The position numbers and the translations under genes were made by a program. Shown here piece after piece: positions 9,961 through 21,513 of a DNA stretch of 64,000 bases. Position 1 is the stretch's first letter, and each line of letters opens with the position of its first letter. Source of the DNA: Oscheius sp. JU75 (lineage: Eukaryota > Nematoda > Chromadorea > Rhabditida > Rhabditidae); the NCBI GenBank assembly GCA_037178855.1, contig JASJZC010000002.1, forward strand, positions 2,728,001-2,792,000, in the 5' to 3' direction. The notes under the pieces were generated by a model. The model worked only from the letters and a program-made list of their open reading frames with translations. It was not told the DNA's origin and ran no database searches.

Positions 9961-11926
9961 CTACAAATCGACCAGCTTTGGGCGTCGTAGTTGGCAGATT
10001 TCCTGAAGATAGAATGTCGCTAGGATAGAGAACTCGAGAATAGTGGTGCTACTTGTGGAAAACACACTCGTTGACATAGGAGGGACTGGGGACATGAAAG
10101 TTACCGTACCATTAGTAGTGTCTCTTTGGAAGGTTATGCGAGCACCAGCTCCACCATGGGTAGTTGTGTTGTCATACGTGAATGTGAACTTGTTTCCGAA
10201 GACGTGAAGGGTAGGATCACCGAACTTTACTCTGTAAGAGAATACATAAACTGTCACTGTCTCTCTGCTCTCTCTTCTCTGTCCCTTCAATCTCACCTAA
10301 AGAAAAGGCTCACGCCATTACCATCCGAAGCCTGAACACTGATTTTATTTCCTCCAGAACTGGTGCTGAAATTAGTCGAGACATTGACCATGGCCGGATA
10401 GCCTGTCTCATAGGTAATCTGATGGCCTTGTTGAATGTTTATATAGGGCCAGTTCCTGCTCATGAAGACTGTAGTGGTGCCAATGGGAACACTATCAAAC
10501 ACTAAAGACAGTTTTCAACAGGAGATTCCTTGGAACTAACCGTCCGGCCTAGTGTATCCGATTCCCATCGAAACTGAGCCCGTGTCTGCGATAAACGTGT
10601 TCAGCTGGCCAGGAATAGCTTGAGGAAACTGAAGTTCATAGTGGAGCCTATAAGGAAACAAATAAGGAAAAGATAAAATGTATACTGGAAGCTTCTGATA
10701 GACGGTGCTTTCGGCCGCAGATCTCCCGTCTGCCAGACAAAAGTAGCTAAAGAATTGAGCTCAAAGTTAGTCGAAGTTAGGTAGTAGTCGGTGTCATAGG
10801 GGTTGTATAAAGTATAAGCTATGGGTTTTTTGGTTCCATCTAGTTTAATATTGGTTCCAGTTACCGAGTTCAAAGCATAAGCCAAAGCCACGCTGTAGTT
10901 TCCAATAGCTTAAAAGGAATGTTTGGTACAGTGACAATGACTCACCTGAAAGTTGCTTGACCAGCGCAATTCCATATTCGGACGATGTAACAGATATTAC
11001 AGTTATTGTTGAAGATGAAATACTTTTGTAAGAGGCTTGAGCAAACGTGTATAAACTAAAATAGCACTCTTGGCGACTGGAAAAGAATCCTACGATCCCA
11101 AATAGTTGCCTCCTACTCCTTCTCCATCAAACACAAAGGCCGATGTCATAAGACTGGTTACACCGACTAGGGGAGCTGACGCTGCTTGAATGATCATCTC
11201 AAATCAGGCTCTTCTTCAAGAAGTTGCACAAACTTACAGGGCTGCTGCTTTGAATAACATATGGAGTCTTGTAGACGATTTCTGACTTCAATAGTACACT
11301 CGGACGGGTGGTTTCATTTAGTATGACTCGGGATATCGCAGTGGGGCTGTAGGTTACTGTAATTTTGAACTATGGGTGAACCGTGTGAAACTACTGTTGG
11401 AGAATAGCCATGCGAACTTGAAAGTCCCATTTGTGGTAGCTTTGAACTCAAGGTACAGCGGAATTGGTGAGAATATGTCGGAATTTACACCGGGGTATCT
11501 GAAAGATAGATGTTTCTTTGTCGCTCTATCTCTCTCTCTCTCTCTCTTTTTGTCTCTATTTGTTCATTCGATCTTTATGACGTCTTGCTGACTCACTTAA
11601 GCAAGAGCCCGGAACCATCGATAATCAACAAATCATCAGGGATAGTGAGATCACTTGTGAGCTGGAGCTGAATGTACTTACCCTGTGGAGGAATAATCTA
11701 AAGAAAACAGAATATGGGGCTGTTCAGTGAAGGAGATACCTGCCAATGACATATGGTATTAGAAGTATAGCTTGAGTCATGTCCGTTCGGTGGAAAGGCA
11801 TAGCCACTCAAGATTTGAACCTGGTTCGGATCACAAACTGGAACCCAAATTTTCAAACATATTTTGCAACCCACCAAAAGCATAAGATTCCCTTATTAGA
11901 AGAACCAAAAGTACAGACGTAATCAT
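9961..11926 (-). CDS. secreted CUB-like domain protein, paralogue 2
   Basis: This is a paralogue of the gene ending at 3733, with the same exon logic. The signal peptide is MITSVLLVLLIRESYAF, then VCDPNQVQILSGYAFPPNG and SSYTSNTICHWQ, an exon border at the C-x-W-Q motif, and IIPPQG. The mid region has TSAFVFDGEGVGGNYLGS, matching GEGVDGPYFGS of paralogue 1. Later exons are rich in Thr/Ser/Asn with several sequons. The C-terminal exon differs (hydrophobic, ending RRPKLVDL) and could be mis-phased or a membrane anchor. AATAAA on the minus strand lies at 9907-9912. Upstream of the ATG are TGATAA and AGATAA sites, again suggesting GATA control. Internal borders are approximate. Confidence 0.75.
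11523..11552. repeat. (TC)n microsatellite
   Basis: This is a pure CT run inside an intron of CUB-like paralogue 2. Confidence 0.8.
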
Positions 11927-12773
11927 CTTAGAGAAAGAAAAGACCGTGACTAACCGGCGAAGCAGACTGCGAGGGACTGATAATAAATTTCGACCCCCTC
12001 GCTTTGACTTTTATCTTTTTGAACTTAAGAATGGCTATAGATAAAAGCTGTGATTCACGGAAGAGCTCTCTGCTCAGAGTTTTGACGTTTTTTTGAATGA
12101 AAGTTTAATGGAGGGTTTTTGTTAGGAAAGATCGGGCAGTTTGAACCTGTCATATGTTTTCATCCTTAGCTTTGTTCTAGTAGGGAACAGCTTCAAGCTT
12201 TCAAGACAGCGTTGCCGAGACAGTACGGGAAAGAATTCCGTAACCTTAGGCCTGTAATCCGTTATCCTCGCTCGTCTTTGAGGCCATTCAGTCGCCTGCT
12301 GCTCGCTTGTGCTCTCGTCCCATCTACTAGCGCACATCAGGTGATTCTACTTTTCAACTTATCATCTTTTATAGAAATATGATTGGGGGTAGAAACAAAC
12401 TTCTCTGCTCCTTGTCAATTTTTAGGTAGACGCTACTTGGAAAGAAGACTACCGCTGTCACTGTCACCATCCCACAGAACTTCGATGTCTTCGCTTTTGC
12501 CTGTCAGTTAGTCGTCATCAATGCTGTCAATGACAGGCGTACATCAAGATATTCATCAACGGTCAAATAGATACGAGCTTCTGGTTGTGGACGAAGAGGT
12601 CGCTACTGGAACTGTAAGGAACGACAGGCCGCAACGAAAGTCATGCTATAAATGACCAATGAAAAGTAGGTTAGTGGAAGCTTTTGTATCCCCGTACTCT
12701 TGTCCCTCTCTGTCTCTCTATATCCGTGTTCCCCTATTCCTCTAACTAACTCTATACAAAAACATTTATTGAC
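11927..12773. other. intergenic with possible coding relic
   Basis: It contains GATA sites upstream of CUB-like paralogue 2. Near 12440-12500 on the plus strand is a short frame, TTAVTVTIPQNFDVFAFACQ, that resembles the strand motif of the CUB-like genes, and near 12540-12615 a frame beginning AYIKIFINGQIDTSFWLW. No complete gene can be assembled. Confidence 0.4.
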
Positions 12774-14581
12774 CTAAGTGAATATAACCGTTCTCAGATC
12801 CGTAAGAGAAGCCTGTAGATGTGTTGTCTCGACGATCTCTCCGTCCACAACCAGAAGTGGATTTGGGTCTTCCGGTTCTAGCCGAAACGCTGATACTTGT
12901 ACTGTCTGAAATTATGTGTTTTGTTGCATGAGAGAGAATGTACCTTAAAAAATTGAAGGTCCACGTGTGTTCCCTTCTCAATTCCTAGGAGCATTTTCAC
13001 TAGCTGACTCTTCCCCTTCACGTCTTTTTTCAACATGTAAGACAAGTAGATTTTGTCATCGAACATTTTGGCTCCGGGCATGAAATGACCGTCTTGGGCT
13101 ATGTGGGACAGAGACATCTGGAGGTGCAATTTGACTGTATGGCTCTTTTGGACTCACAGCATAGACTCCTACAAATTCTTCGTCAATAGTCAGCCAATCG
13201 CTTGGAACGGGGTCTTCTAAAGACAGCTCCTGTCCTGAATCTTGAAGATCCCAGAAGGGATCAGTTTTACGGGGAGAGGATGAAGTTACTCGTAGCGGGG
13301 ATGGGTCGTCCTGGAAACGAAGCGTTAAAAAAAACAGAGAGACAGACATTCAATAAATGAACTTACTGAAGCAAAAATATGATCTCCGTAGACCGAAAAT
13401 GACTTTGGATCTTGTCTAGTTGAAGTAGAAGGCAAATACGGTTTGTAAGATAGTTTTCCCTTGTAAGTTCGGAGTTCTAAAAACTATTAGTGCATTGAAA
13501 ATGGAAGAAACTTACTCATTGTTCGAACCAGAGCACTGACAGTGAACCTGTTTGATCCCAGCGTTTTTCTATATTTTTCGCTCTCAATATCTGTACTTTT
13601 TCACTAATCTTGAATGTTAATCACGCACCTATATCAGCCATTAGACCCCATCCTATACTCAAGAATGCTGCTATATTTTCACTAGTCGTCTGTACCCGTA
13701 TCAAGTTGACAGGTTCGGCAGTGGGTTGTGGAGCAGTAGCTATCATTATAGCCTGGTTGGTGAATGCTGGATTGTTCAGGGAGTACCTGGAAGGACAGAT
13801 GAGTATGACAATGGGGTACTGTACCCTTTGGAAGCAAACAGCGAGGCGAGAAGCCCGTTGCCAGAACCAGAGGGGACGACGGCTAGCGGAAGTCGTGGAA
13901 TTACTTCAGCAGCATCTGGTCGCTCGGTAAAGCCATTCAGGATCTGAAAGAATTAGACGTGAGTCACTGTCACTCTCCCTCTCAGTCTCACCTCATAAAC
14001 CAGACCGTCTCCGGACAAGATGACAATTCCTTTGAAATCCATGATGTCCTCTCTCGTGGAAACGATTCCTCTGGCATGATTCGGACCATCTGAAAGCGTA
14101 GGTGTCTAATCCTCTCACGAGAAATTTCACTAGTTATAACGAGCTCGTAGTCGATGTTGTTCTTCTGCAACTGTCCTTTGACTTTTGAATGGAATGTCTT
14201 CACTCCTTTCCCGGCTCCAGAGTTCGGATTCACGAAAATGAGCAGTTTTCCAATTGGAGGTGGACTGTCTGCTGAAAATACGTCTTCCAATGGGATTTAT
14301 GAAAAAGCACTCGATGACATGTGTTCCTTTCGGCTGTCAAGTGCGGCGAATAGTGGGCACTGTTTGACTATCTGACCGTGTGCTTTGTGCCAAGGACCAC
14401 AAAATGTGAAAAAGTCCATCTTTAGCCTTGTGCGGAAGCCTCAGAGTTTCCAAAGAGCGTACTAACCTGCTCGAATAACACTGGTTGTCGCCTGTTCCTG
14501 ATAGACACGGTTCCTGTCGCCTCCACAGCACAGGGCTGCTCCCATCTCCGCGCTAAACACATTCGTGTAAAGGCTTTGCAT
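12774..14581 (-). CDS. sphk-1: sphingosine kinase
   Basis: This lipid kinase makes sphingosine-1-phosphate. The diacylglycerol-kinase catalytic fold is clear: PPPIGKLLIFVNPNSGAGKG (ATP-binding, C1), then GIVILSGDGLVYEILNGFTE (the SGDG motif), RLPLAVVPSGSGNGLLASLF, and the C4 region FLSIGWGLMADIDIESEKYR. C-terminal exons give DWLTIDEEFVGVYAVS, AQDGHFMPGAKMFDDKIYLS and PNPLLVVDGEIVETTHLQAS, ending DLRTVIFT and a stop. This order and the 'DGE' near the end are those of SPHK rather than ceramide kinase or DAG kinase. The start chosen (MQSLYTNVFSAEMG) keeps frame into GFRTRLKMDFFTFCGPWHKAH through phase-1 introns. An extra upstream exon near 14765-14830 is possible. A GA microsatellite lies just upstream. 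Confidence 0.85.
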
Positions 14582-14663
14582 CTGGCTTCTGATTTTTGAA
14601 CGGTTTTGACAGAAAATGGAATGGAAAGGAGAATAACTGGTAGAAAGAGGGAGACGGAGAGAC

Positions 14664-14702
<39 letters not shown>

Positions 14703-17700
14703 TCTTCAAAACAATATAACAGAAGTAAACTAGATTATTTACAACCAGAAAAAGTTTCACCTGTCCGACGCTTTTCTTTAGTCTTACTCCTGCTGGCAGA
14801 GCGAATACGTAGCAGCAAGTGCGGTTAGCAAACTAGACCCCTGATAATGGGTTCCATGTTGGAATGGACAGGCGATAGGGGATCAACACGTGGGAACAAG
14901 GGAGAGAGTCGAGAGGTCGCTCAGTTTTTACGGGCGGACATGGGTGGCGTGAAATATTTGGGAACCTGTCGTCAATTAGGCGTGTTCCTTGATACTTGTT
15001 CTGTTCATTGTGACATATTTGAGGAGTACTTGATTCGTCACAGACCTGTGTCATCCTCAAGACTCGTTTTTCGGTGAACGGTCATTTTAGAAAATTCAAA
15101 GTTTGGCTTCAAATCTCAAGGGCTTTGATAAAACTGGATGATACGATTTTTAAGTGGAATATCTAAGGCTAAATAATAACTTTTTCAGGAAGGAAAAACA
15201 TGAAAGATTGGAGAAGAAAATGCCTCAAATTGTCGTAAAACTATCGTCCCCTCGGTTGAATCATGGCGGTCTCTCTCTCTCTGTCCTCGTCCAGTCTGCG
15301 CCTCCTCTTGGGGAATACTCTCTCGGGTCAAGACTCTGTACACAGTTTGGGAAACGTCTCATTGCCCACTGGGGCAAATTGGGTAGACTGGAAGCTTCCT
15401 AGACTTCAGACCTTCCACGGGAAAGAGCAGCTATCCGTCGACATCCAGGACGTTTCCGAGTTGTTCTGGCTGGAAACTGATGTTCATTTGGAAAGCTCTG
15501 GACCGTCAATGCTCCTGGACCTTGTATAAGGGAGTTTTTGTGATTCTTACCCCTACCATCTTCATTGAACGAATGAAAGGAAAGTCAACCGGATAACTCT
15601 AGCAGAATCTAACGACACAGTACGTGTGTGAAACTCTGATTCTAATCAAGACAATTCCCAAAAAATATTCGTGGTAATTTTTTTTGCCGCCTTGTCGCCA
15701 ATACATTTTCCCAGCTCTTCTTGACTTTTCCCCATGTGCCCGGCTTCCATATTCCCAACCTTCTCAGACGGAGCTCCCTAATCAAAACAACTGACGCAGC
15801 AGTTGAAATGAAGCCTGATAGTTGACTCTTTGAAATATTCGAATTTACTAGTACACTTTGTCAATTGATGTTGTTGTGTTTTCGGGACGCAAATGTTCAC
15901 AAACTTTGTCATTTGAGGACAGTCTAGTCTTTTTCCGTCCTTGACTCGTATGTCTCTCTGTTTCTCTGTCTCTCTGTCACTGTCTCTGTTTCTCGTCCAC
16001 CGAAACAAACTCCGAACTCACTTGTTTACTTCAGTATCAGTCTGGTCTACTTCATCATTTCCGTCTACCGTATTCCTCACTTTCTTCCCAGAACTTAGAG
16101 TCAGAGCGCCTGACGCTCTTCCTTCTCTTCTTTACAGCCCATTATAGCCTTACTACCTTCGTCAAGGCTGACACATCGTGCCTTCTTCTGTCTTAATCAG
16201 CCGTCTGTCAAAACAAAGCAGTACTTTTGGCTGTTCTGAGCAGAGATCCGGTCAGTTTTTACTCCTTTCCCGGTATGAATTTCTTGCACACTTTTTGATA
16301 GTTTCTCATTAATGTTCCAGAGGAGCTACTGTACTTCCTTGTTTCTTCAATTCTGGAATGACTTCTCGTGAGGGTTTGAAAGGATTCTACTGTTTTTGAT
16401 TGCTCTAGTCCTTTTTTGTATATAGCTGCGCTTACTGTCTCTGTCATAGTATTACTGTCAGCTTCTTCCGCTCTGTCACTACTCATCTCCCCTAGACCGA
16501 TCCAAACTGTCGCTGTTACTGTCATGCTGTCCATGTACTGTCCCTCATCCATTTTCTGTCAATCTGTGCATGTCATTCTGCCCCCGACAATTTCATGTCA
16601 ACTATCGCTGTCTCTCTGTATCTCACAGTCATCCCGTCACATTCTCGAACCACATTCTCTGCTAACAATAAGTATGTCCCTAATCTCTTTTGCTTTCAAG
16701 CAGAGGTTACTACGTAAGCCCTGTCCTAATTAGCCAGCCTGTGTGATCGGTCTATTTTCAACCATGTGAAAATATACACAACCAAGGGTTTCCCCACTTG
16801 ACCATCTTTTTAAAAAACAAAAATACTTCAAAAATTATCAAGTTTGCTTACATTTTCTGCTTTTGTGGCATGAAATAGGAAAATTGCCCCCGCTTGGTTG
16901 AAGGTGTCAATTACTTCTCGTCGCTTGGGCGTCATCGTTAGCCATCAATTGCATTCGAAAGGAACGCTTCTTTTGCAACATGTAAAAAAGAAGTCAGCCA
17001 TCTCGGATAATTTAACCGACTTCCCCTTCTCCTATAGTTTCAGTCACTTTTTCCCTCTACAATGGCTTCCTCGTGTTGAGCGTATAATTTCGAGGAAACA
17101 TCACTGAAAAACACAAATTAGAAGCCCCTCAATAAATATTTGCGATCGGAAATCTATAGGATATGAGGTATGCTAACTCGTTTACCAATTTTTGCTCCCG
17201 ATAACCTGCGTTTCGTGTGCGTTCTCCCGATTAATTTCATTTACTGGGATCAAGTTCTTGTGCTTCTCAAGCTCTCTTGCTCTTTGCCGTTTTTAGGTCA
17301 ATTCTGTCTTTCGTGTCAACTACCCTGCTTTCTTGATCTTTGCCTCTCTTTTTCTAGATTTATAGTCAGCCTAGTTTTCTCAGCCACGCGGTTCATATGA
17401 AGTACCTCGGTCACTTTCCCACAGGATCACTGAATTCAGTTTTCACATCCAAATGCTCTGCAATCGTCTTACAGATTTCCTAGCCCGTTTTAATTAATTA
17501 AATCCTGTATACTTTTTTGAAACTAGGAACGAAAAATGATCCAATCAGACTTGACAGCTGTATTTTTCGATGAGAGGGAAAAACTCTCTCGACTTTTCTA
17601 CTCGTTCCGTCATCGCCGAAGACTGTCTCTCGGTGAATAATTGAGAGTCAAATGGCAACACCTGTCTAAATTGCTGTTCAATCTTCGGTTCGCTACTTCC

Positions 17701-18889
17701 AGAGATCTCCATTTGAATGCTTTCCATTTTTTTATCTTAGAGTTCATTGGAACAGCTCTATTTCAAATCTTGTCTCTTATAATCTACCACTGTACTGCTG
17801 AAAGACACTTGTCTTTGACCTGTCAGTCCTACCAGACGATGAAACCATGACAAGGTCAAGTTCTCCTTATCCTAATTGACGGACATGCTCCCGCAACCAG
17901 CACATCATATCTTTTCTTTAATTTGAATCAGTTTGTTTGACAGTCCAGCTCAGCAAATGTTATTACTCTCTTACGCAAATCGAGGGAGAAGTCCCAGCTG
18001 TCTTCAGATTAAGACTGATTTATCGTTTTATGGCGCTCAAAAGGCTGAAACTGGTGTCTGAGAATGAAAGGTTACAGACAGAAATCATCGAGCGACTTCC
18101 TCGCTTTCAATACGTTTGCTAACCTTCTTCGTAGTTACCGTCAGGCAAGGCTAACTTGGTCCGTCAACCAAATAAGCATAATGACAAGGTCAATCCCATA
18201 CCTGTTAGCACATTCCCCTCAGCTTACTGCATAGCTGACAGGTCACATATCTCGTCCCAAACAAAACTTGTTGACTCTAAAGTTATCGTAAGTCGCTCTC
18301 TTCAGCTTACCCCAGCGTTTGATTCGGTTTGTATTAGAGTTCAGCTCAACAAATGTTATTATTTTATTATACTGTTTGTGCGCCAAGAGAGTAAATTCAA
18401 CCACCAGCTATCTTTCAAAGACTGATTCCTAATTCTTCACTTTCCTACTGGTTGGTATTGACAGAACTTGGCATATTGTATCAGGGCTGACTTGCCCTGT
18501 CTTGATTTAGTGGAATCTCCTACCTTCCAACCGGAAGTTGTTTCCTAATTGTGTATCATCCGAATGGAAAGTATTGAGAGTTTGACAGTTGCGGTCACTA
18601 GTAAGGGGCATATAGCATCAAGTTGGAATACCGTAAATTGTAAATGTCAGACTCTTCAAAGACTTTGTCATTCTACGACAGAATCCATGTTCCTCCTTTT
18701 TACATAATCTACCAAAAAAGAGGCTTCATATGCTTCTGTTTTCATTGACTGACTCACATACTTTAATCATGTTCCAACATTCTGACATTCTTGTTTTTGT
18801 CGTACTTTGGTCATCCATGTTCTTATTCAATCTTTCCTTTCCTCTTCGACCATGTCTTCTAGATAAACGATACAATTTTAGGACAGAAA
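14582..18889. other. long gene-poor interval rich in CTGTC/CT repeats
   Basis: Over 4 kb shows no supportable gene. It holds a (GA)n run at 14668-14699 and many dispersed CTGTC, TGTCTCT and ACTGTC words (dense at 15945-16000 and 16430-16640). Open frames here arise in the low-complexity tracts and lack splice-supported continuation. Distal promoter sequence for the GPCR to the right is likely at the far end. Confidence 0.55.
14668..14699. repeat. (GA)n microsatellite
   Basis: This is a GA dinucleotide run upstream of, or in a 5' intron of, the sphingosine kinase gene. Confidence 0.85.
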
Positions 18890-20173
18890 ATGACAGAATT
18901 CTCTCAGGCCGACTATGAAGACGCAGATCCATTAGGTATTGGAGTCGTCTGTGCCGATACGGACACCTTCACTTCGCTTCAGGTCATCTTCCGATGTGTT
19001 ATTCTGCCGACAGTCTGTTTGACAGGAATCTTTTGCAATTTAGTCAACACTTACGTTTTTGCACAGAAAGCTGTCAGTTATTTTCTGCTGTCAACAAAAA
19101 ACGGCACAGTTTAGATGCGAAAACAGAGCTTCAATCTCTTCTTTCTCTTCCTTAGTATGAGCGATGCAGTGGTGCTCATTTCGGCCATGATCGTCTTTGT
19201 GCTCCCGGCCATCGCTGAACTTGTAGACTGGCTTCGTGAGTCTCTCATCTGTCCGTTTGAAAGGAAACTTCAGCTCTGAAGAACGCCTCCATCCGAATCC
19301 TGCTCGTCTTCTACCCAATCGGACAGGTAGCCCTGACAGCATCGGTCTACCTCACAGTGATGGTCACCTTCCATCGCTATATTGCAGTCTGTCACCCTTT
19401 CACAGCTGTAAGATCTTGTTTTTCAACCGGTTGTAATGTACAATTTTAGGCCAGGCACTATTACGGGTCGAAGATTGTTGTTGGACTGATCGTAGTCGTT
19501 ATCCTGTTTGCGAATCTGTTCAACACGACGAGATGGTTAGAACTGAGCTTGACTATCTGTTACAATATGAGACACAAACTGTGAGTTCCTATCTGTCTCC
19601 CTATCTCTCACCTGTTCCCTTTGTTCCAGATACGAAATAGAAATTCTCCCAACTGAACTGATGATGGCAAGAAGTTACACCATCTACTACCGTAACACAG
19701 CCTATACCACAATGCTCTTTTTCGTGCCCTTTGTGGCTCTCGTCTATTTCAACCTCCGAATCTGCATGGCTGTGAAGAAGTCGGAAAAGTTCACGGAAGC
19801 TTGTGAGTACTTCAAACGGCAAAGAGCACATTTTTTCTTTTCAGTTTCTCCTCGAGACACAGCTCAATATTCTCCTGATGGTGGTCAGAAATCACCTCGA
19901 CCCATGACTCCGAAAGACGGCCGTCGTGGTCGATCTCAATCCAGAGACATCAATCGGATGCTCACCTCGATCATTGTTCTGTTCTTGATGAGCAATAGTC
20001 TCGGATTGTTCAACAATATTCTCGAGCTGATGGAAATCTCCACTGGTGACAACACACTAGACACGGGATTGGTCGAGCTGTCTTCATTCTTTGTGAACAT
20101 CAATGCCGCAGCCACGACGATCATCTACTGGAAGTTCGGGACCAAGTACCGGTGTATTGTAAAGAAGGTGAGT

Positions 20174-20224
<51 letters not shown>

Positions 20225-20420
20225 TGAAATATATAAGCTTAATATAACCAATTTCCAGGCCCTCTTCAGTCTCTTCGGCTTCAACTGGTGCCGTCCTGCC
20301 AATCTTCTCGGTCAGCATCGTCAGTACAACTGGGCCGAGGGACGCTCGACTGTGGCCAAATACACGGAACCCAGTTCTGTGAAAAAGGAATTCTTGAGTA
20401 GTAATGAGTGTCCTGTGTAG
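18890..20420 (+). CDS. neuropeptide-type GPCR (FMRFamide-receptor-like)
   Basis: Seven hydrophobic segments appear across about seven exons. TM1 is near VILPTVCLTGIFCNLVNTYVF, TM2 is FFLFLSMSDAVVLISAMIV, TM3 ends TVMVTFHRYIAVCHPFTA, and TM4 is GLIVVVILFANLFNTTRW. TM5 is TMLFFVPFVALVYFNLRI, TM6 is INRMLTSIIVLFLMSNSLGLF and TM7 is FFVNINAAATTIIYWKFGTKYR. Intracellular loop 3 is long and Ser/Arg-rich. The pattern fits the nematode FRPR/FMRFamide receptor group of class A. The usual DRY is HRY here, and TM7 lacks NPxxY (NINAAATTIIY), which occurs in divergent worm receptors. The ATG follows an acceptor-like CAATTTTAG, so a trans-spliced or non-coding first exon is probable. Confidence 0.83.
20174..20222. 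repeat. (GA)n microsatellite in GPCR intron
   Basis: About 24 GA units fill most of the last intron of the GPCR gene. Confidence 0.9.
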
Positions 20421-20784
20421 TTTTGATACACTCCTCCTTCCAAAGGAGTTTATTATCAGGCCGGGCCTACTTTTCTTTCCATTGTGATCTCGATGCATAT
20501 GATTGGTCTCGCTAACATGTCTGTACCTCAAGCAATACTGAACAATGAATGTTTCAAAAACTTGCTAATGATTTCTGGCTTTGAACAGTCAGGGTAGGCG
20601 AAACCGTTTTCGAAAGTGGTCTCGAGTATCGAACAAGAATCTTAACTGTCCTCCTTCCCGGGATTAAAGGCCACAGCAAGCTGTTCGCAAACCCACTTCC
20701 TCGGTTTTCTCAATTAGCCTATCCCGGTTTTTCCCGTGCCGTTTTCACTTTCGTCTTCTCATTGATCTCGCGCCCAATTCGAGG
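20421..20784. other. intergenic, GPCR 3' UTR and next promoter
   Basis: No coding content is visible. Confidence 0.5.
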
Positions 20785-21495
20785 ATGTTCGTCCGCCCAG
20801 TCTCGCTTCTTCTCCCACTTTTTGTCGCTCTGACCAGCGGTCAAGTTGACTTTGTTTGTTCATTTACTTACTTTTTTTACCTGTTCCATATTTCAGTCCC
20901 TCCAATGCCAAAAAGGCTACAGAGTTACGGGTATCAAGAGGACCAAGACGCATTATTCTGTGCTAGGAAGTCTGTCCATCGAATGTGAACAGGTGAATCA
21001 AGGACCGGTCGAGAGAACCATCTTCTTGCCAGATAGCTCGACCAGAGACCACACGCTGTGTCAATCAGCAAAGTATCCCAAAATGTACGGGATTGCTTGA
21101 AGGATGCGATGGAGAGAGTTGGCTGGGAGGTCTCCATGCCTTCTTGTTGGAAAATACTACTCAAGCTGTGGTGTGAGTCTCGGTCTCTCTCCTTTTGATA
21201 GAACATCCAGACTGGATCCAATCTGTTGTACGTCCATCAATGTCCATTTGAACCCGAGCAGCTGCATACATGACCAGCTGAACGCCGCCAAGAAAGACTT
21301 CTCTCACTCCTTGGTAGCCGATTTGGCTTACAGAGGAATCCAGTGCTGGCATCAGTACGACACCAATCATACACTGGTCGACCTACTTTGGAAGATGGAG
21401 ATTTGTCCTTTCGAGTCCGATGACTTCCCTGTGGTAATTACGGAAGGTGAGTCTCTCTGTCTCCCTCCCAAAGAAAGAAAGCTTGTCTGTCGTAA
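20785..21495 (+). CDS. secreted cysteine-rich protein of unknown family
   Basis: Five exons join in frame with canonical introns. A signal peptide (MFVRPVSLLLPLFVALTSGQ) is followed by SLQCQKGYRVTGIKRTKTHY and GSLSIECEQ. A 40-nt intron (20991-21030) leads to RPETTRCVNQQSIPKCTG and LLEGCDGESWLGGLHAFLLE. Next come LDPICCTSINVHLNPSSCIHD and a region with GIQCWHQYDT and MEICPFESDDF, ending ITEACLS and a stop after a 35-nt intron. About twelve cysteines and the 'CQKGYRVTGI' opening recall secreted nematode proteins with repeated 'C-P-x-G/Y-x-V-x-G' strands, but I do not recognise the family. It is convergent with the next gene, only 18 nt between stops. Confidence 0.65.
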
Positions 21496-21513
21496 CAATT
21501 ATTATCGAATGAT

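Noticed and set aside
15263-15529. 88-codon open frame beginning MAVSLSLSSSS
   Set aside because: The apparent signal peptide is encoded by a CT repeat, and the rest matches nothing I recognise; kept as unannotated.
16416-16733. 105-codon hydrophobic open frame
   Set aside because: It lies in CTGTC/CTCT low-complexity DNA, which by itself yields Ser/Leu/Val runs; there is no splice or promoter context.
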